Shown here in pieces: positions 9,223-17,278 of a stretch of 64,000 bases of DNA. Below the pieces are notes generated by a model. That model made no database searches. It had not been told where the DNA came from and was given only the letters and a program-made list of their open reading frames with translations. Position 1 is the first letter of the stretch. Each line of letters starts with the position of its first letter. The stretch comes from Streptomyces tuirus (GTDB lineage: Bacteria > Actinomycetota > Actinomycetes > Streptomycetales > Streptomycetaceae), in assembly GCF_014701095.1 (NCBI RefSeq), contig NZ_AP023439.1:124001-188000 (forward strand), written 5' to 3'. Made by a program: the position numbers and the translations under genes.

Positions 9223-10386
9223 ATGGCGCCCCACTCGGACACCGCCGCCCTGCTGGAGCGGGTGGCGAAGTACCGCGGCGAGATGCTTCAGGACCTGGCC
9301 CGTTACGTAGAGCTGGAGACGCCCAGCGACGACAGGCCCCTCCTGGAGGCCGGGCTGGCCCGTATCGACGCCTGGCTGCGCGAACGGCTCGGCGAACCCA
9401 CCGCGGTCAGCGCCACCGACGGGGGCGAGTACGGCGACGTACGGGTGTACGACTACCCGGGCGAGGGCACCGCGCCCGTGCTCGTCCTGGCCCACTACGA
9501 CACGGTGTGGCCCAAGGGCACGCTCGCCGGCTGGCCGTTCGGCGTCGACGGCGACCGGGCCACCGGTCCCGGCGTCTTCGACATGAAGGCGGGCCTGGTG
9601 CAGGCGGTGTGGGCGCTGCGCGTCCTCGCCGAGGCGGGTCTGTCCAGGCCGCCGATCCGGCTGGTCCTCAACGGGGACGAGGAGATCGGCAGCCCGGTCT
9701 CCCGGCCGGTCATCGAGGCGGCCGCCGAAGGAGCCAGGGCCGCCCTGGTCTTCGAGGCGAGCGCGGCGGGCGCGCTGAAGACCGCGCGCAAGGGCGTCGG
9801 CATCTTCCGCGTCGACGTCACCGGCGTCGAGGCTCACGCGGGCCTGGACCCGAGGCGCGGGGTCAGCGCCGTCGACGAGCTCGCCCGTCTCGTCCTGAAG
9901 CTGCACGGCCTCACCGACCACGAGGCCGGCACCACGGTCAACGTCGGTGTCGTGAACGGCGGGACGCGGACCAATGTCACGGCGGGCTCGGCGGTCGGGC
10001 ACCTGGATGTCCGGGTGCGTACCCGGGCCGAGGCGGACCGGATCGACGCGGCGCTCGCCGTCCTGGCGCCCGCGGACCCCCGGGCGACCGTCACTGTCAG
10101 CGGCGAGTGGAACCGGCCGGTGATGGAGCGCTCCGAGGGCACGGCAAGGCTGTTCGCACTGGCCCGTGGCCTGGCTGCGGACATCGGTGTGGATCTCGCG
10201 GAGTGTGAGGTCGGCGGGGCCAGCGACGGCAACTTCGTCGCCGCACTCGGTGTGCCGGTGCTCGACGGCTTCGGCGCCGTGGGCGACGGGGCCCACGCCC
10301 GGGGCGAGCACATCAGCCTCGCGGGGATGACCGAACGCACGGCGCTGGCCGCCGCACTGCTCCACGCGCTGACCGTGACGCGGTGA
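9223..10386 (+). CDS. M20-family metallopeptidase, carboxypeptidase G2-like
   Basis: A 387-residue enzyme. I chose ATG 9223 over the in-frame ATG at 9190 because GGAGAGAG lies 8 nt upstream of it. Di-zinc motifs are 'LAHYDTVWP', 'GVFDMKAG', the catalytic Glu-Glu in 'GDEEIGS' and a late 'GDGAHARGEHI'. The dimerisation domain sits between. Relatives remove N-acyl groups or C-terminal glutamate. In this operon it could be the L-specific deacylase that completes a D-to-L conversion after the racemase. Confidence 0.8.
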   Translation: MAPHSDTAALLERVAKYRGEMLQDLARYVELETPSDDRPLLEAGLARIDAWLRERLGEPTAVSATDGGEYGDVRVYDYPGEGTAPVLVLAHYDTVWPKGTLAGWPFGVDGDRATGPGVFDMKAGLVQAVWALRVLAEAGLSRPPIRLVLNGDEEIGSPVSRPVIEAAAEGARAALVFEASAAGALKTARKGVGIFRVDVTGVEAHAGLDPRRGVSAVDELARLVLKLHGLTDHEAGTTVNVGVVNGGTRTNVTAGSAVGHLDVRVRTRAEADRIDAALAVLAPADPRATVTVSGEWNRPVMERSEGTARLFALARGLAADIGVDLAECEVGGASDGNFVAALGVPVLDGFGAVGDGAHARGEHISLAGMTERTALAAALLHALTVTR

Positions 10387-10449
10387 CGACCGGCCCCCGC
10401 TGAAGCCTTGAGTTCCAGCGGTCGTCATGGAGCAGGGTTACAGCACCCG

Positions 10450-10504
10450 GATGCGGTCAGAGGCCCCCGCTCACCCTCACGGAGCGGGGGCCTCTGACCG
10501 CATC
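10450..10504. terminator. Strong bidirectional terminator hairpin
   Basis: Positions 10450-10472 and 10482-10504 are perfect inverted repeats (23 bp, 9-nt loop), GC-rich at the core. The hairpin sits between the convergent M20 peptidase and YeeE-type genes and would terminate both transcripts. Streptomyces terminators often lack a U-run, as here. Confidence 0.85.
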
Positions 10505-10695
10505 GGTGGGCGGCCGGCACATCGCCCGCCCACCTCACCCTCGCGGTCGCGGAGAACGGCCGCCGGTGGCCACGTCCCGGCCCCGCGGCTCTGGCTGCCG
10601 CTTCTCCTACGGGTCTTGCGGCCATGGCCCCACGCGCGGGGGCAGGCGACTGAGGCCGTGGAAGGGGGTGGGAAGAACGCTGCGGCGGCCGCCCT
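10505..10695. other. Non-coding stretch between convergent genes
   Basis: With the hairpin this makes a ~309-bp gap between 10386 and 10696. Short open frames here have no ribosome site or recognisable product. I see nothing else in it. Confidence 0.5.
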
Positions 10696-11973
10696 TCAGC
10701 AGACGCCGTCGCCCGGCTTGGGGTTGCCCAGCGCGAACAGCGGCCGCAGCTTCAGTCCGGCCCAGGTGCCCAGCAGGGCGGTGGCTCCCCAGACCCAGCC
10801 GTGCAGACTGCCGGAGCCGATGCCCGCGAGATACGCGCCGATGTTGCAGCCGCCCGCCAGCCGGGCACCGATGCCCATCAGCACTCCGCCCAGCACCGCC
10901 GCGGCTGCCGTACGCCACGGCACGCCGCGGTGCAGCGCCCACGTGCCGCCGAGCGCCGCGGCGACCGCCGCGCCGATCATGATGCCGATGTCGGTGAGGC
11001 TGGTCTTGTCCGCGAGGACGGGCCCGGCGAGCATCTCCTTGTTTCCGGGCTGCTGCCACCAGCTCCACCTCTCGGGGTGACCGCCGAGCGCTCCCACCAG
11101 CTCCGATCCCCACAGGCTGAAGGCACTGGTGATGCCCCACGCGCCGCCGGAGACGAGAAGCACGCCGGCGCCCAGCACGGCCAGCGCCAAGGCGCCGACG
11201 GCCAGCGGCCAGGAACCGCGCAGCACGCGGGCGGCACCGCGCGCGGAGGGCACGGCGCCGATGGGCGGCGGGTTGCGGCGGGCCTGGACACGACGGCTGA
11301 CCACGACGATGGCGGCGAGCACGAGGATCGTCACCGCCCACGAGCCGAACCAGCCGATGTGGTCGGCCATGACGACCGGCTTCAGCGCGGGCAGGTCCTT
11401 CCACAGGTCGAACTGCCAGGCGGCCAGGGTCGCACCGCCGATGAAACCGCCGAGGGTGAGCAGGATCGACGTCTGCCCCGAGCCGACCGCGAAGAGGGTG
11501 CCGGAGGCGCACGCGCCGCCGAGCTGCATGCCGACGGCGAAGACGAACGAGCCGATCAGCAGTCCCACACCCAGGGGCCCGGCCGACGGCGTCGGCACGG
11601 ATCCGAACAGTCCGGTGCCCGTGCCGATGAGGAGGGCGAACAGCGTCGCCGTGGTGCCGAGCAGCAGAGTGTGGGCCCGCAGACCGGTGCCGTTGCCGAC
11701 GGCGACCAACTGCCGCCAGGCGGAGGTGAAGCCGAAGCGGGAGTGGAACAGGGCGATCCCCAGGCCGAGGCCGAGCAGCATCAGGACCCCGGGCTTGGCC
11801 CCATGGGCGGACCACACATAGGCGGTCAGTGCCGCGGCGAGCAGTCCGGACACCGCGAGCGGAGCGCGGCGCACCGGCGGCGCGGCGGGTGCCGGCGGCT
11901 GCGGGACGGAGGTGGGTGACGGGGACAGCAGTGCGGCGGTCTTCGCCGCCTGGGCGGGCGGGGCGATGGTCAC
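10696..11973 (-). CDS. YeeE/YedE-family sulfur-compound transporter
   Basis: A 425-residue polytopic membrane protein. I chose the GTG at 11971-11973 because GGAG precedes it by 7 nt; an upstream frame to 12075 is low-complexity. Two internally similar halves carry the family's Cys motifs 'LGGACASGTLFAVG' and 'LAGGCNIGAYLAGIG', the residues implicated in thiosulfate passage in YeeE. About ten TM helices are visible and the C-terminus ends in Cys. The Cys-containing leader peptide upstream supports a role in thiosulfate/sulfur uptake. Whether it carries thiosulfate or a selenium compound is not decidable here. Confidence 0.85.
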   Translation of the reverse strand: MTIAPPAQAAKTAALLSPSPTSVPQPPAPAAPPVRRAPLAVSGLLAAALTAYVWSAHGAKPGVLMLLGLGLGIALFHSRFGFTSAWRQLVAVGNGTGLRAHTLLLGTTATLFALLIGTGTGLFGSVPTPSAGPLGVGLLIGSFVFAVGMQLGGACASGTLFAVGSGQTSILLTLGGFIGGATLAAWQFDLWKDLPALKPVVMADHIGWFGSWAVTILVLAAIVVVSRRVQARRNPPPIGAVPSARGAARVLRGSWPLAVGALALAVLGAGVLLVSGGAWGITSAFSLWGSELVGALGGHPERWSWWQQPGNKEMLAGPVLADKTSLTDIGIMIGAAVAAALGGTWALHRGVPWRTAAAAVLGGVLMGIGARLAGGCNIGAYLAGIGSGSLHGWVWGATALLGTWAGLKLRPLFALGNPKPGDGVC

Positions 11974-12043
11974 GGGGGGACTCCGAACGGTGTACGAGTC
12001 GGGGTGGGGCACGACGACGTCGACGGGAAGGCCGGGGCGCGCG

Positions 12044-12075
12044 GTGCCGCGGCCCCGGGCGGCGGCGCGCGGCAC
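12044..12075 (-). terminator. Candidate attenuator hairpin between leader peptide and YeeE-type gene
   Basis: GTGCCGCG (12044-12051) pairs with CGCGGCAC (12068-12075) across a 16-nt loop, in the 123-nt gap between the leader peptide stop and the transporter start. It is the most obvious hairpin there and is correctly placed for attenuation, but no clear antiterminator was worked out. Confidence 0.35.
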
Positions 12076-12096
12076 GGGAAACCGGCCGGTCCGGGC

Positions 12097-12180
12097 TCAG
12101 CGGCGACAGAGGCCGTCGTCGACGCACCACGCCGAGTTCGCCATCAGGGCGAGGCACAGAAGCCGGGCGGGTGCGGACAT
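12097..12180 (-). CDS. Cysteine-containing leader peptide (27 aa)
   Basis: A 27-residue frame starts at ATG 12178-12180 and ends at TGA 12097-12099. It begins 'MSAPARLLCLALMANSAWC' and contains three Cys (residues 9, 19 and 25), with two basic residues at the end. GGAG lies close upstream. Short Cys-bearing leader peptides upstream of sulfur genes are known in actinobacteria, where ribosome stalling at Cys codons regulates the downstream gene. The following gene is a YeeE-type sulfur transporter, and the same strand and spacing fit cis-acting control. Confidence 0.65.
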   Translation of the reverse strand: MSAPARLLCLALMANSAWCVDDGLCRR

Positions 12181-12200
12181 GACTCCACGATATGATCAAA

Positions 12201-12210
12201 GTTCAACAAT
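12201..12210 (-). promoter_or_regulatory. ATTGTTGAAC element upstream of the leader peptide
   Basis: On the minus strand this reads ATTGTTGAAC, about 20 nt upstream of the leader-peptide start and next to an A/T-rich stretch that may be the promoter. The ten bases are identical to the left part of the operator-like palindrome at 14688-14700, but the right half here is not conserved. It could be a weak or half operator or coincidence. Confidence 0.3.
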
Positions 12211-12420
12211 CCGGACCCGAATCTCACCATGTGAACTGTTGCGTGTACCACACACCGAGCACTCGGCCTCCCGGGGTCCGGCCGGGGAGGGGCCCGCACA
12301 GACGGGGATGTCCCTCTCCAGGGGCGGGCCCGGGACACCCAGGCGACAGCGGCGCGCCGGGAGCCGGCCGCCGCCACCGCATACGGCCGGCATGCGCAGC
12401 AGCCGAGCCGTCCGGCCACG

Positions 12421-13278
12421 TCATCCCGGCGTGAAGCGCACCGGCGTCCCCACGGCGGCCTGGGCCGCCGACGCCAGGGCGGTTTCCGCGACGACCCCGA
12501 TCACCGGGTAGCCGCCCGTCGTCGGGTGGTCGTGCAGGAACACCACCGGGCGCCCGTCCGGGGGCACCTGGACCGCGCCGAGAACCATGCCCTCGCTGGG
12601 CAGCTCGCCCGTCGACGCGCGCTCCAGCGGCGGCCCTTCGGTGCGCAGGCCGATGCGGTTGCTGTGCGGGGACACGCGGTACGTCGCCGAGGTGAGGGTG
12701 CGCAGCGCCGCGGGGGTGAACCAGTCGGCGCGGGGGCCGAGCCGCAGCGGCAGGGTGAGTTCGGCGGGCGGCGCCGGCCAGGGGGCGCCGCCGGGAAGCG
12801 CCGGCTGCCGGGCGGGGGCGCCCAGCGGGAGCACGTCCCCGTCGCACAGGGGCGACGGGCCGAGCCCGGAGAGGAGGTCCGTCGAACGGCTTCCGAGGAC
12901 CGGTTCGGCCGCGATGCCACCGGCGACGGCCAGATACGAGCGCACGCCCGCGGTCACCGCGCCCGCGTTCAGAACCGCGCCCGCGGGCACCCGTACCGGC
13001 GCGCCCCACGGCACCGGCCGGCCGTCGACCGTCACCGGGCAGGGCGCACCGCCGACCACGACCGTGACGGTGCCGTCGGGCCGCAGGGCGCAGCCGGTCA
13101 GGGTGGTCTCCAGGACGGCGGCATCGGGGGCGTTGCCCAGCAGACGGTTGGCGAGTCTCATCGCGGGCGCGTCCATGGCGCCGGAGCGCGGGACGCCCAG
13201 ATGGGCGTGGCCGCGCCGGCCCGAGTCCTGCACCGTGGTCAGGGCCCCGGAGCGTACGACGGTGAGCTTGGGGGTCAT
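12421..13278 (-). CDS. pxpC: 5-oxoprolinase subunit C (biotin-dependent carboxyltransferase family, KipA-like)
   Basis: A 285-residue protein from ATG 13276-13278, overlapping the pxpB stop by 4 bp. Typical features are 'VVRSGALTTVQDSGRRGHAHLGVPRSGAMD' at the N-terminus and 'SNRIGLRTEGPPL' with 'EGMVLGAVQVPPDGRPVVFLHDHPTTGGYPVIGVV' at the C-terminus, matching the AHS2/KipA family. With PxpA and PxpB it forms the ATP-dependent prokaryotic 5-oxoprolinase, which opens 5-oxo-L-proline to L-glutamate. All three subunits lie in order here, and pcp, which releases 5-oxoproline, is close. Urea-carboxylase-linked allophanate hydrolase is unlikely given PxpA. Confidence 0.92.
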   Translation of the reverse strand: MTPKLTVVRSGALTTVQDSGRRGHAHLGVPRSGAMDAPAMRLANRLLGNAPDAAVLETTLTGCALRPDGTVTVVVGGAPCPVTVDGRPVPWGAPVRVPAGAVLNAGAVTAGVRSYLAVAGGIAAEPVLGSRSTDLLSGLGPSPLCDGDVLPLGAPARQPALPGGAPWPAPPAELTLPLRLGPRADWFTPAALRTLTSATYRVSPHSNRIGLRTEGPPLERASTGELPSEGMVLGAVQVPPDGRPVVFLHDHPTTGGYPVIGVVAETALASAAQAAVGTPVRFTPG

Positions 13279-13922
13279 GCCGCACCGTCCTCTGTGACAA
13301 ATCGCACCCGCGTTCCCGGCGTGAGAAGCGCCGGCTGATCCCGTGTGAGGTCCCACAGCGGTGCCGGGTCCGGCATGGTGCCGATCAGCTGCCAGCCGCC
13401 GGGGGTGGCACGCGGGTACACCGCGCTGTAGGGACCCGCGAGCGCCAGCGCCCCGGCCGGAACCCGGGTGCGGGGCGTGTCGCGGCGCGGGACGTGCAGT
13501 TCCGCGGGCAGTCCGGTGAGGTAGCCGAACCCGGGCGCGAAGCCGCAGAAGGCGACGCGGTACATGTGCGAGGAGTGCCGGGCGGCGACCTCGTCGGCGC
13601 CGATCCCCCACTGGGCGGCCACATCGGCCAGGTCCGGCCCGTCGTAGCGCACGGGAATCTCCACGACTCCCCCGTCGTCCGCGGCCCGGGACGGCACGTC
13701 CCAGTCGGCGAGCCGGCGGGCCAAGTCCTCCGGGTCCCTCACGCCGTCCAGGAGTACGGTCCGGGCCCCCGGCACGATCTCCTCGACCGGCGGCAGGGTC
13801 CCCGCCGCGCGTCGCCGCAGCAGTTCGGCCAGGAGGTCTCCGGTGCGCTCGGCGTCCGGCAGTTCGATGAGCAGCGCGTGCCGCCCGGCGGGGCGCACGT
13901 CCAGAAGCCGGCCGTCCGTCAT
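13275..13922 (-). CDS. pxpB: 5-oxoprolinase subunit B (KipI/AHS1-like)
   Basis: A 215-residue protein starting at ATG 13920-13922, with 4-bp overlaps at both ends. Motifs include 'IPVRYDGPDLADVAAQWGI', 'HSSHMYRVAFCGFAPGFGYLTGLP' and 'PRRDTPRTRVPAGALALAG', the AHS1/KipI signature. It pairs with PxpC to form the ATP-using part of 5-oxoprolinase. Translational coupling on both sides argues for a stoichiometric complex with PxpA and PxpC. Confidence 0.92.
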   Translation of the reverse strand: MTDGRLLDVRPAGRHALLIELPDAERTGDLLAELLRRRAAGTLPPVEEIVPGARTVLLDGVRDPEDLARRLADWDVPSRAADDGGVVEIPVRYDGPDLADVAAQWGIGADEVAARHSSHMYRVAFCGFAPGFGYLTGLPAELHVPRRDTPRTRVPAGALALAGPYSAVYPRATPGGWQLIGTMPDPAPLWDLTRDQPALLTPGTRVRFVTEDGAA

Positions 13923-14671
13923 GCGAATGCCCCGACCTCGACCCCGGCCTTCTCCAGTGCCTCGCGCACCCGGGCGGCTATCCGGGCCGCGCCCGGGGTG
14001 TCGCCGTGCACGCACAGCGAGCGGGCGGCGACCGCGACGGTCGTACCGTCCACGGCCTCGATCGCACCGTCCACGCCGAACGCCAGCGCGCGCTGTACGA
14101 CGGCGTCCTCGTCGGTCACCACCGCGTTCGCCTCGCGGCGCGGCACGAGCGTGCCCTCGGGAGTGTAGGCGCGGTCCGCGAAGGCCTCCGGTACACCGGT
14201 GAGCCCCGCGTCCTCGGCGGCGGCGAGCAGCCGTGAGCCGGGCAGGCCGAGCACGGGCAGCGACCCGCCCGCCAGTTTCACACCCGCCACGACGGCGGCG
14301 GCCTGCTCGGCGTCGTGGACGGTGCGGTTGTAGAGCGCGCCGTGCGGCTTGACGTACGCCACCTGGGCCCCGGCGGCCTCGGCGAAGACCCGCAGCGCCC
14401 CGATCTGGTACGCCAGTTCGGCAGCCAGCTCGTCGGCGGGTACGTCCATGGCGCGCCGCCCGAAGCCGGCCAGGTCGCGGTAGGACACCTGCGCCCCGAT
14501 CCGTACTCCGCGCTCGGCGGCGAGGTCGCAGACGCGGCGCATCACCGATGGGTCGCCGGCGTGGAAGCCGCAGGCGACGTTGGCGCTGGTGATGACGTGG
14601 AGGAGGGCGTCGTCGTCGGTGAGGGTCCACCGGCCGAAGCCTTCACCGAGGTCTGCGTTGAGATCGATCAC
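13919..14671 (-). CDS. pxpA: 5-oxoprolinase subunit A (LamB/YcsF family)
   Basis: A 250-residue protein. I chose GTG 14669-14671 because translation then begins 'VIDLNADLGEGFGRW', the near-invariant start of this family; a longer form from 14707 is possible but has no family counterpart. Other family motifs are 'SANVACGFHAGDP', 'GAQVSYRDLAGFGRR' and 'YVKPHGALYN'. It is the third subunit of the PxpABC 5-oxoprolinase and first gene of the leftward operon. The start lies just beside an operator-like palindrome at 14688-14700, so its transcription is probably repressed or activated there. Confidence 0.93.
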   Translation of the reverse strand: MIDLNADLGEGFGRWTLTDDDALLHVITSANVACGFHAGDPSVMRRVCDLAAERGVRIGAQVSYRDLAGFGRRAMDVPADELAAELAYQIGALRVFAEAAGAQVAYVKPHGALYNRTVHDAEQAAAVVAGVKLAGGSLPVLGLPGSRLLAAAEDAGLTGVPEAFADRAYTPEGTLVPRREANAVVTDEDAVVQRALAFGVDGAIEAVDGTTVAVAARSLCVHGDTPGAARIAARVREALEKAGVEVGAFA

Positions 14672-14687
14672 GTCCGAAACGTAAACG

Positions 14688-14700
14688 ATTGTTGAACGAT
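14688..14700. promoter_or_regulatory. Operator-like palindrome, site 1
   Basis: ATTGTTGAACGAT is a palindrome around a central G with one mismatch. It matches the TnGT-N3-ACnA pattern of FadR-type GntR regulators. It sits 17-29 nt upstream of the pxpA start. The near-identical site 2 is 71 bp away. No GntR gene is in the window, so the regulator would be encoded elsewhere. Confidence 0.6.
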
Positions 14701-14758
14701 CCGACAAGGGGGCAAATTGGCCGCCCCTCGAGAACGGTGTGAGATTTCCTCTTGTTCC

Positions 14759-14771
14759 ATCGTTGAACGAT
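14759..14771. promoter_or_regulatory. Operator-like palindrome, site 2
   Basis: ATCGTTGAACGAT is a perfect 6+1+6 palindrome, differing from site 1 by one base. It lies about 93 nt upstream of the DUF969 start, in the divergent intergenic region. Two matching sites at a 71-bp centre spacing suggest one dimeric regulator controlling both the pxpABC and the transporter/pcp units. Confidence 0.65.
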
Positions 14772-14863
14772 CACCTAAGGTCCGTGTATCTCCCACGGAC
14801 CCGAGTCTCCGGATCCGTGCCGCCTCTGGTGCCCTGCGCCTTACGCCTGAAGAAGGCCACCGC

Positions 14864-15583
14864 ATGATCGTTCTTCTCGGTGTGGTCGTTGTGATCCTCG
14901 GATTCGTCACGCGCCGCAATCCCGCCCTAGTGGTCGGCGTCGCCGGTATCGTCACCGGTCTGCTCGGCAAGATGAACCCGCTCGAGGTCCTCGCGGCCTT
15001 CGGCCGGTCCTTCGCCGACAGCCGCTCGGTGACCGTCTTCGCCATCGTCCTCCCGGTGATCGGCCTCCTTGAGCGCTACGGCCTGCGCGAGCAGGCCCGT
15101 ACGCTCATCGGCCGTCTCGGCAGGCTCAGCGCCGGCCGCTTCCTGGCGGTCTACCTGCTCGTCCGCCAGGTCACCGCGGCCTTCGGCCTCAACAACATCG
15201 GCGGTCCCGCGCAGACCGTGCGGCCGCTCGTCGCGCCCATGGCCGAGGCCGCCGCCGAGCGCAGGACCGGTGCCACGCTGCCCGACCGCCTGCGCGAGAA
15301 GGTCCGTTCCTACGCGTCGTCGTCCGACACCGTGGGCCTCTTCTTCGGCGAGGACTGCTTCATCGCGATCGGCTCCATCCTCCTGATCACCGGCTTCGTG
15401 AACTCGACGTACGGGCAGGAGATCGAACCGACCGAGCTGGCCCTGTGGGCGGTCCCGCTCGCCGTTTGCGCCTTCGTCATCCACGGTGCCCGGCTGCTGC
15501 TCCTGGACAAGCAGCTGGAGCGCGAGATGGCGCTCGCCTCCGCCGAGCACGACCTGCCGCTTCCGAAGGGGGCCGACAAGTGA
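14864..15583 (+). CDS. DUF969 membrane protein, probable 5-oxoproline transport subunit
   Basis: A 239-residue membrane protein. I chose ATG 14864 ('MIVLLGVVVVILGFV') with AAGAAGG upstream; the open frame extends back to 14717 but across the operator region. About six hydrophobic segments are visible, with 'RYGLREQARTLIGRLGRLSAG' and 'FGLNNIGGPAQTVRPLVAPMAE' between them. DUF969 and DUF979 proteins occur as pairs beside pxpABC or pcp, and a 5-oxoproline transport role has been proposed from that clustering. Here the pair is translationally coupled and followed by pcp. Confidence 0.8.
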   Translation: MIVLLGVVVVILGFVTRRNPALVVGVAGIVTGLLGKMNPLEVLAAFGRSFADSRSVTVFAIVLPVIGLLERYGLREQARTLIGRLGRLSAGRFLAVYLLVRQVTAAFGLNNIGGPAQTVRPLVAPMAEAAAERRTGATLPDRLREKVRSYASSSDTVGLFFGEDCFIAIGSILLITGFVNSTYGQEIEPTELALWAVPLAVCAFVIHGARLLLLDKQLEREMALASAEHDLPLPKGADK

Positions 15584-16554
15584 TCAAGGTCGAATGGCTC
15601 TACTGGCTGGTGGGCCTCGTCTTCATCGTCATGGCCGTGCAGATGGCGGCCGACCGCACCAACCCCAAGCGGTGGACCTCCGCCGCGTTCTGGGGCCTGC
15701 TCGGGCTCACCTTCCCCTACGGCACCGGGGTCGCCACCGTCGCGCCGGGCACGGCCGCCTGGAGACTGCCCGCCGAACCGCTCGGCGTCGGGGTCCTCGC
15801 CCTGATCGTGCTCGCCGGGTTCAACTTCCTCGGCAAGGGCGTCCCGGTCACCACCACCGTCGAGCAGCGCGAGGCCTCCGCGGCCCGGCTCGGCAGCAAG
15901 ATCTTCATCCCTGCTCTGACGATCCCGTTCGTCGCCATCGTCTGCGCCTCCGTGCTCGACGAGTCCGGCCTGTTCGAGACGGGCAAGGCCACGCTCCTCG
16001 GGCTCGGCCTCGGGTGCGTCGTCGCGCTCGTGGTCGGCATGCTGGTCACCGGCGAGAAGAAGGTCTCCGTCCCGGTCCACTCGGGCCGCTCCATGCTGGA
16101 GGCGATGGGCTCCGCCCTGCTGCTCCCCCAGCTCCTGGCGGTGCTCGGCTCGATCTTCGCGCTGGCCGGCGTCGGCACGCAGGTCGGCAAGATCGTGAAC
16201 GATGTCCTGCCGGAGAACTCGAAGTACCTCGCCGTGATCGCGTACTGCCTCGGCATGTTCCTGTTCACCGTGATCGTGGGCAACGCCTTCGCCGCGTTCC
16301 CCGTGATGACCGCGGCGATCGGCTGGCCCGTCCTCATCGAGCAGATGAACGGAAACGCGCCGGCCATCCTCGCGATCGGCATGCTGGCCGGTTTCTGCGG
16401 CACGCTCTGCACGCCGATGGCCGCCAACTTCAACATCGTCCCCGCCACGCTGCTCGAGCTGAAGGACCAGTACGGACCGATCAAGGCGCAGATTCCGACG
16501 GCGCTCGCGCTCCTCGTCTGCTGCACCGTGATCATGGCGATCTTCGCCTTCTGA
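15580..16554 (+). CDS. DUF979 membrane protein, partner of DUF969
   Basis: A 324-residue protein of about ten hydrophobic segments. The GTG start at 15580 overlaps the DUF969 stop (GTGA). Notable conserved stretches are 'TFPYGTGVATVAPG', 'GNAFAAFPVMTAAIGWP' and 'GFCGTLCTPMAANFNIVPATLLEL', which look like re-entrant or substrate-site segments. It is known only as the constant partner of DUF969. The context here (pcp downstream, pxpABC divergent) supports membrane transport of 5-oxoproline or pyroglutamyl peptides, not experimentally shown for this pair. Confidence 0.8.
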   Translation: MIKVEWLYWLVGLVFIVMAVQMAADRTNPKRWTSAAFWGLLGLTFPYGTGVATVAPGTAAWRLPAEPLGVGVLALIVLAGFNFLGKGVPVTTTVEQREASAARLGSKIFIPALTIPFVAIVCASVLDESGLFETGKATLLGLGLGCVVALVVGMLVTGEKKVSVPVHSGRSMLEAMGSALLLPQLLAVLGSIFALAGVGTQVGKIVNDVLPENSKYLAVIAYCLGMFLFTVIVGNAFAAFPVMTAAIGWPVLIEQMNGNAPAILAIGMLAGFCGTLCTPMAANFNIVPATLLELKDQYGPIKAQIPTALALLVCCTVIMAIFAF

Positions 16555-16627
16555 GCCACAGCCACCCCTCGGCCTCGGGCGCGCCCTGCTCCGGCCCCCG
16601 AGCCCTCCCACCCGTAAAGGAAGCGCC

Positions 16628-17278
16628 ATGACCCGCGTGCTCATCACCGGCTTCGCCCCCTTCGACGGCGAGAGCGTGAACCCGTCCTGGCAGGCGGCCT
16701 CCCTCGTGGCCGCCGAGCCGCCCGCCGGACTCACGGTCACCGCGACCGAACTCCCCTGCGTCTTCGGCAAGTCCATCGACGCGCTGCGCGACGCCATCCG
16801 TGCGTCGACCCCCGACCTGGTGCTCTGCCTGGGCCAGGCAGGCGGCCGCCCCGGCGTCACCGTCGAACGCGTCGGCATCAACGTCGACGACGCGCGCATC
16901 CCCGACAACGCGGGCAACCAGCCCATCGACGAACCGGTCGTCCCGGGGGGTCCCGCCGCGTACTTCTCCAGCCTGCCCGTGAAGGCCTGCGTCGCCGCCA
17001 TGCGCGAAGCCGGTGTCCCGGCCGCCGTCTCCAACACCGCCGGCACATACGTCTGCAACCACGTCACCTACGGCCTCGGCCACCTCATCGCCACCGAATT
17101 CCCGGGCATCCGCGGCGGTTTCGTGCACGTCCCCTGGACGCCGCAGCAGGTCACCGACGGCACCGCCCCGGCTCTGGAGCCCGCCACGGTCGCCCACGGA
17201 GTGCGCGCCCTGCTGACCGCCGCCGTCAACGTTCCCGCGGGTCAGGACCTGAAGGTCACCGAGGGAGCCACCCACTGA
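16628..17278 (+). CDS. pcp: Pyrrolidone-carboxylate peptidase (peptidase family C15)
   Basis: A 216-residue cysteine peptidase with AAAGGA before the ATG. The catalytic triad is visible as E80 ('GVTVERVGIN'), C143 ('AGTYVCNHVTYG') and H167 ('GGFVHVPWTP'), almost exactly the positions of the Bacillus enzyme. It removes N-terminal pyroglutamate from peptides in the cytoplasm, releasing 5-oxoproline for PxpABC. It follows the DUF969/DUF979 pair and precedes the DUF2891 gene with a 1-bp TGATG overlap. Confidence 0.95.
   Translation: MTRVLITGFAPFDGESVNPSWQAASLVAAEPPAGLTVTATELPCVFGKSIDALRDAIRASTPDLVLCLGQAGGRPGVTVERVGINVDDARIPDNAGNQPIDEPVVPGGPAAYFSSLPVKACVAAMREAGVPAAVSNTAGTYVCNHVTYGLGHLIATEFPGIRGGFVHVPWTPQQVTDGTAPALEPATVAHGVRALLTAAVNVPAGQDLKVTEGATH

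Noticed and set aside
10425..10625. Short frame covering the hairpin region
   Set aside because: It reads through a strong terminator stem and has no family similarity.
12421..13611. 396-codon frame that would fuse extra sequence before PxpC
   Set aside because: The first 111 codons are another frame of pxpB; PxpC family similarity starts at ATG 13278 with a 4-bp overlap.
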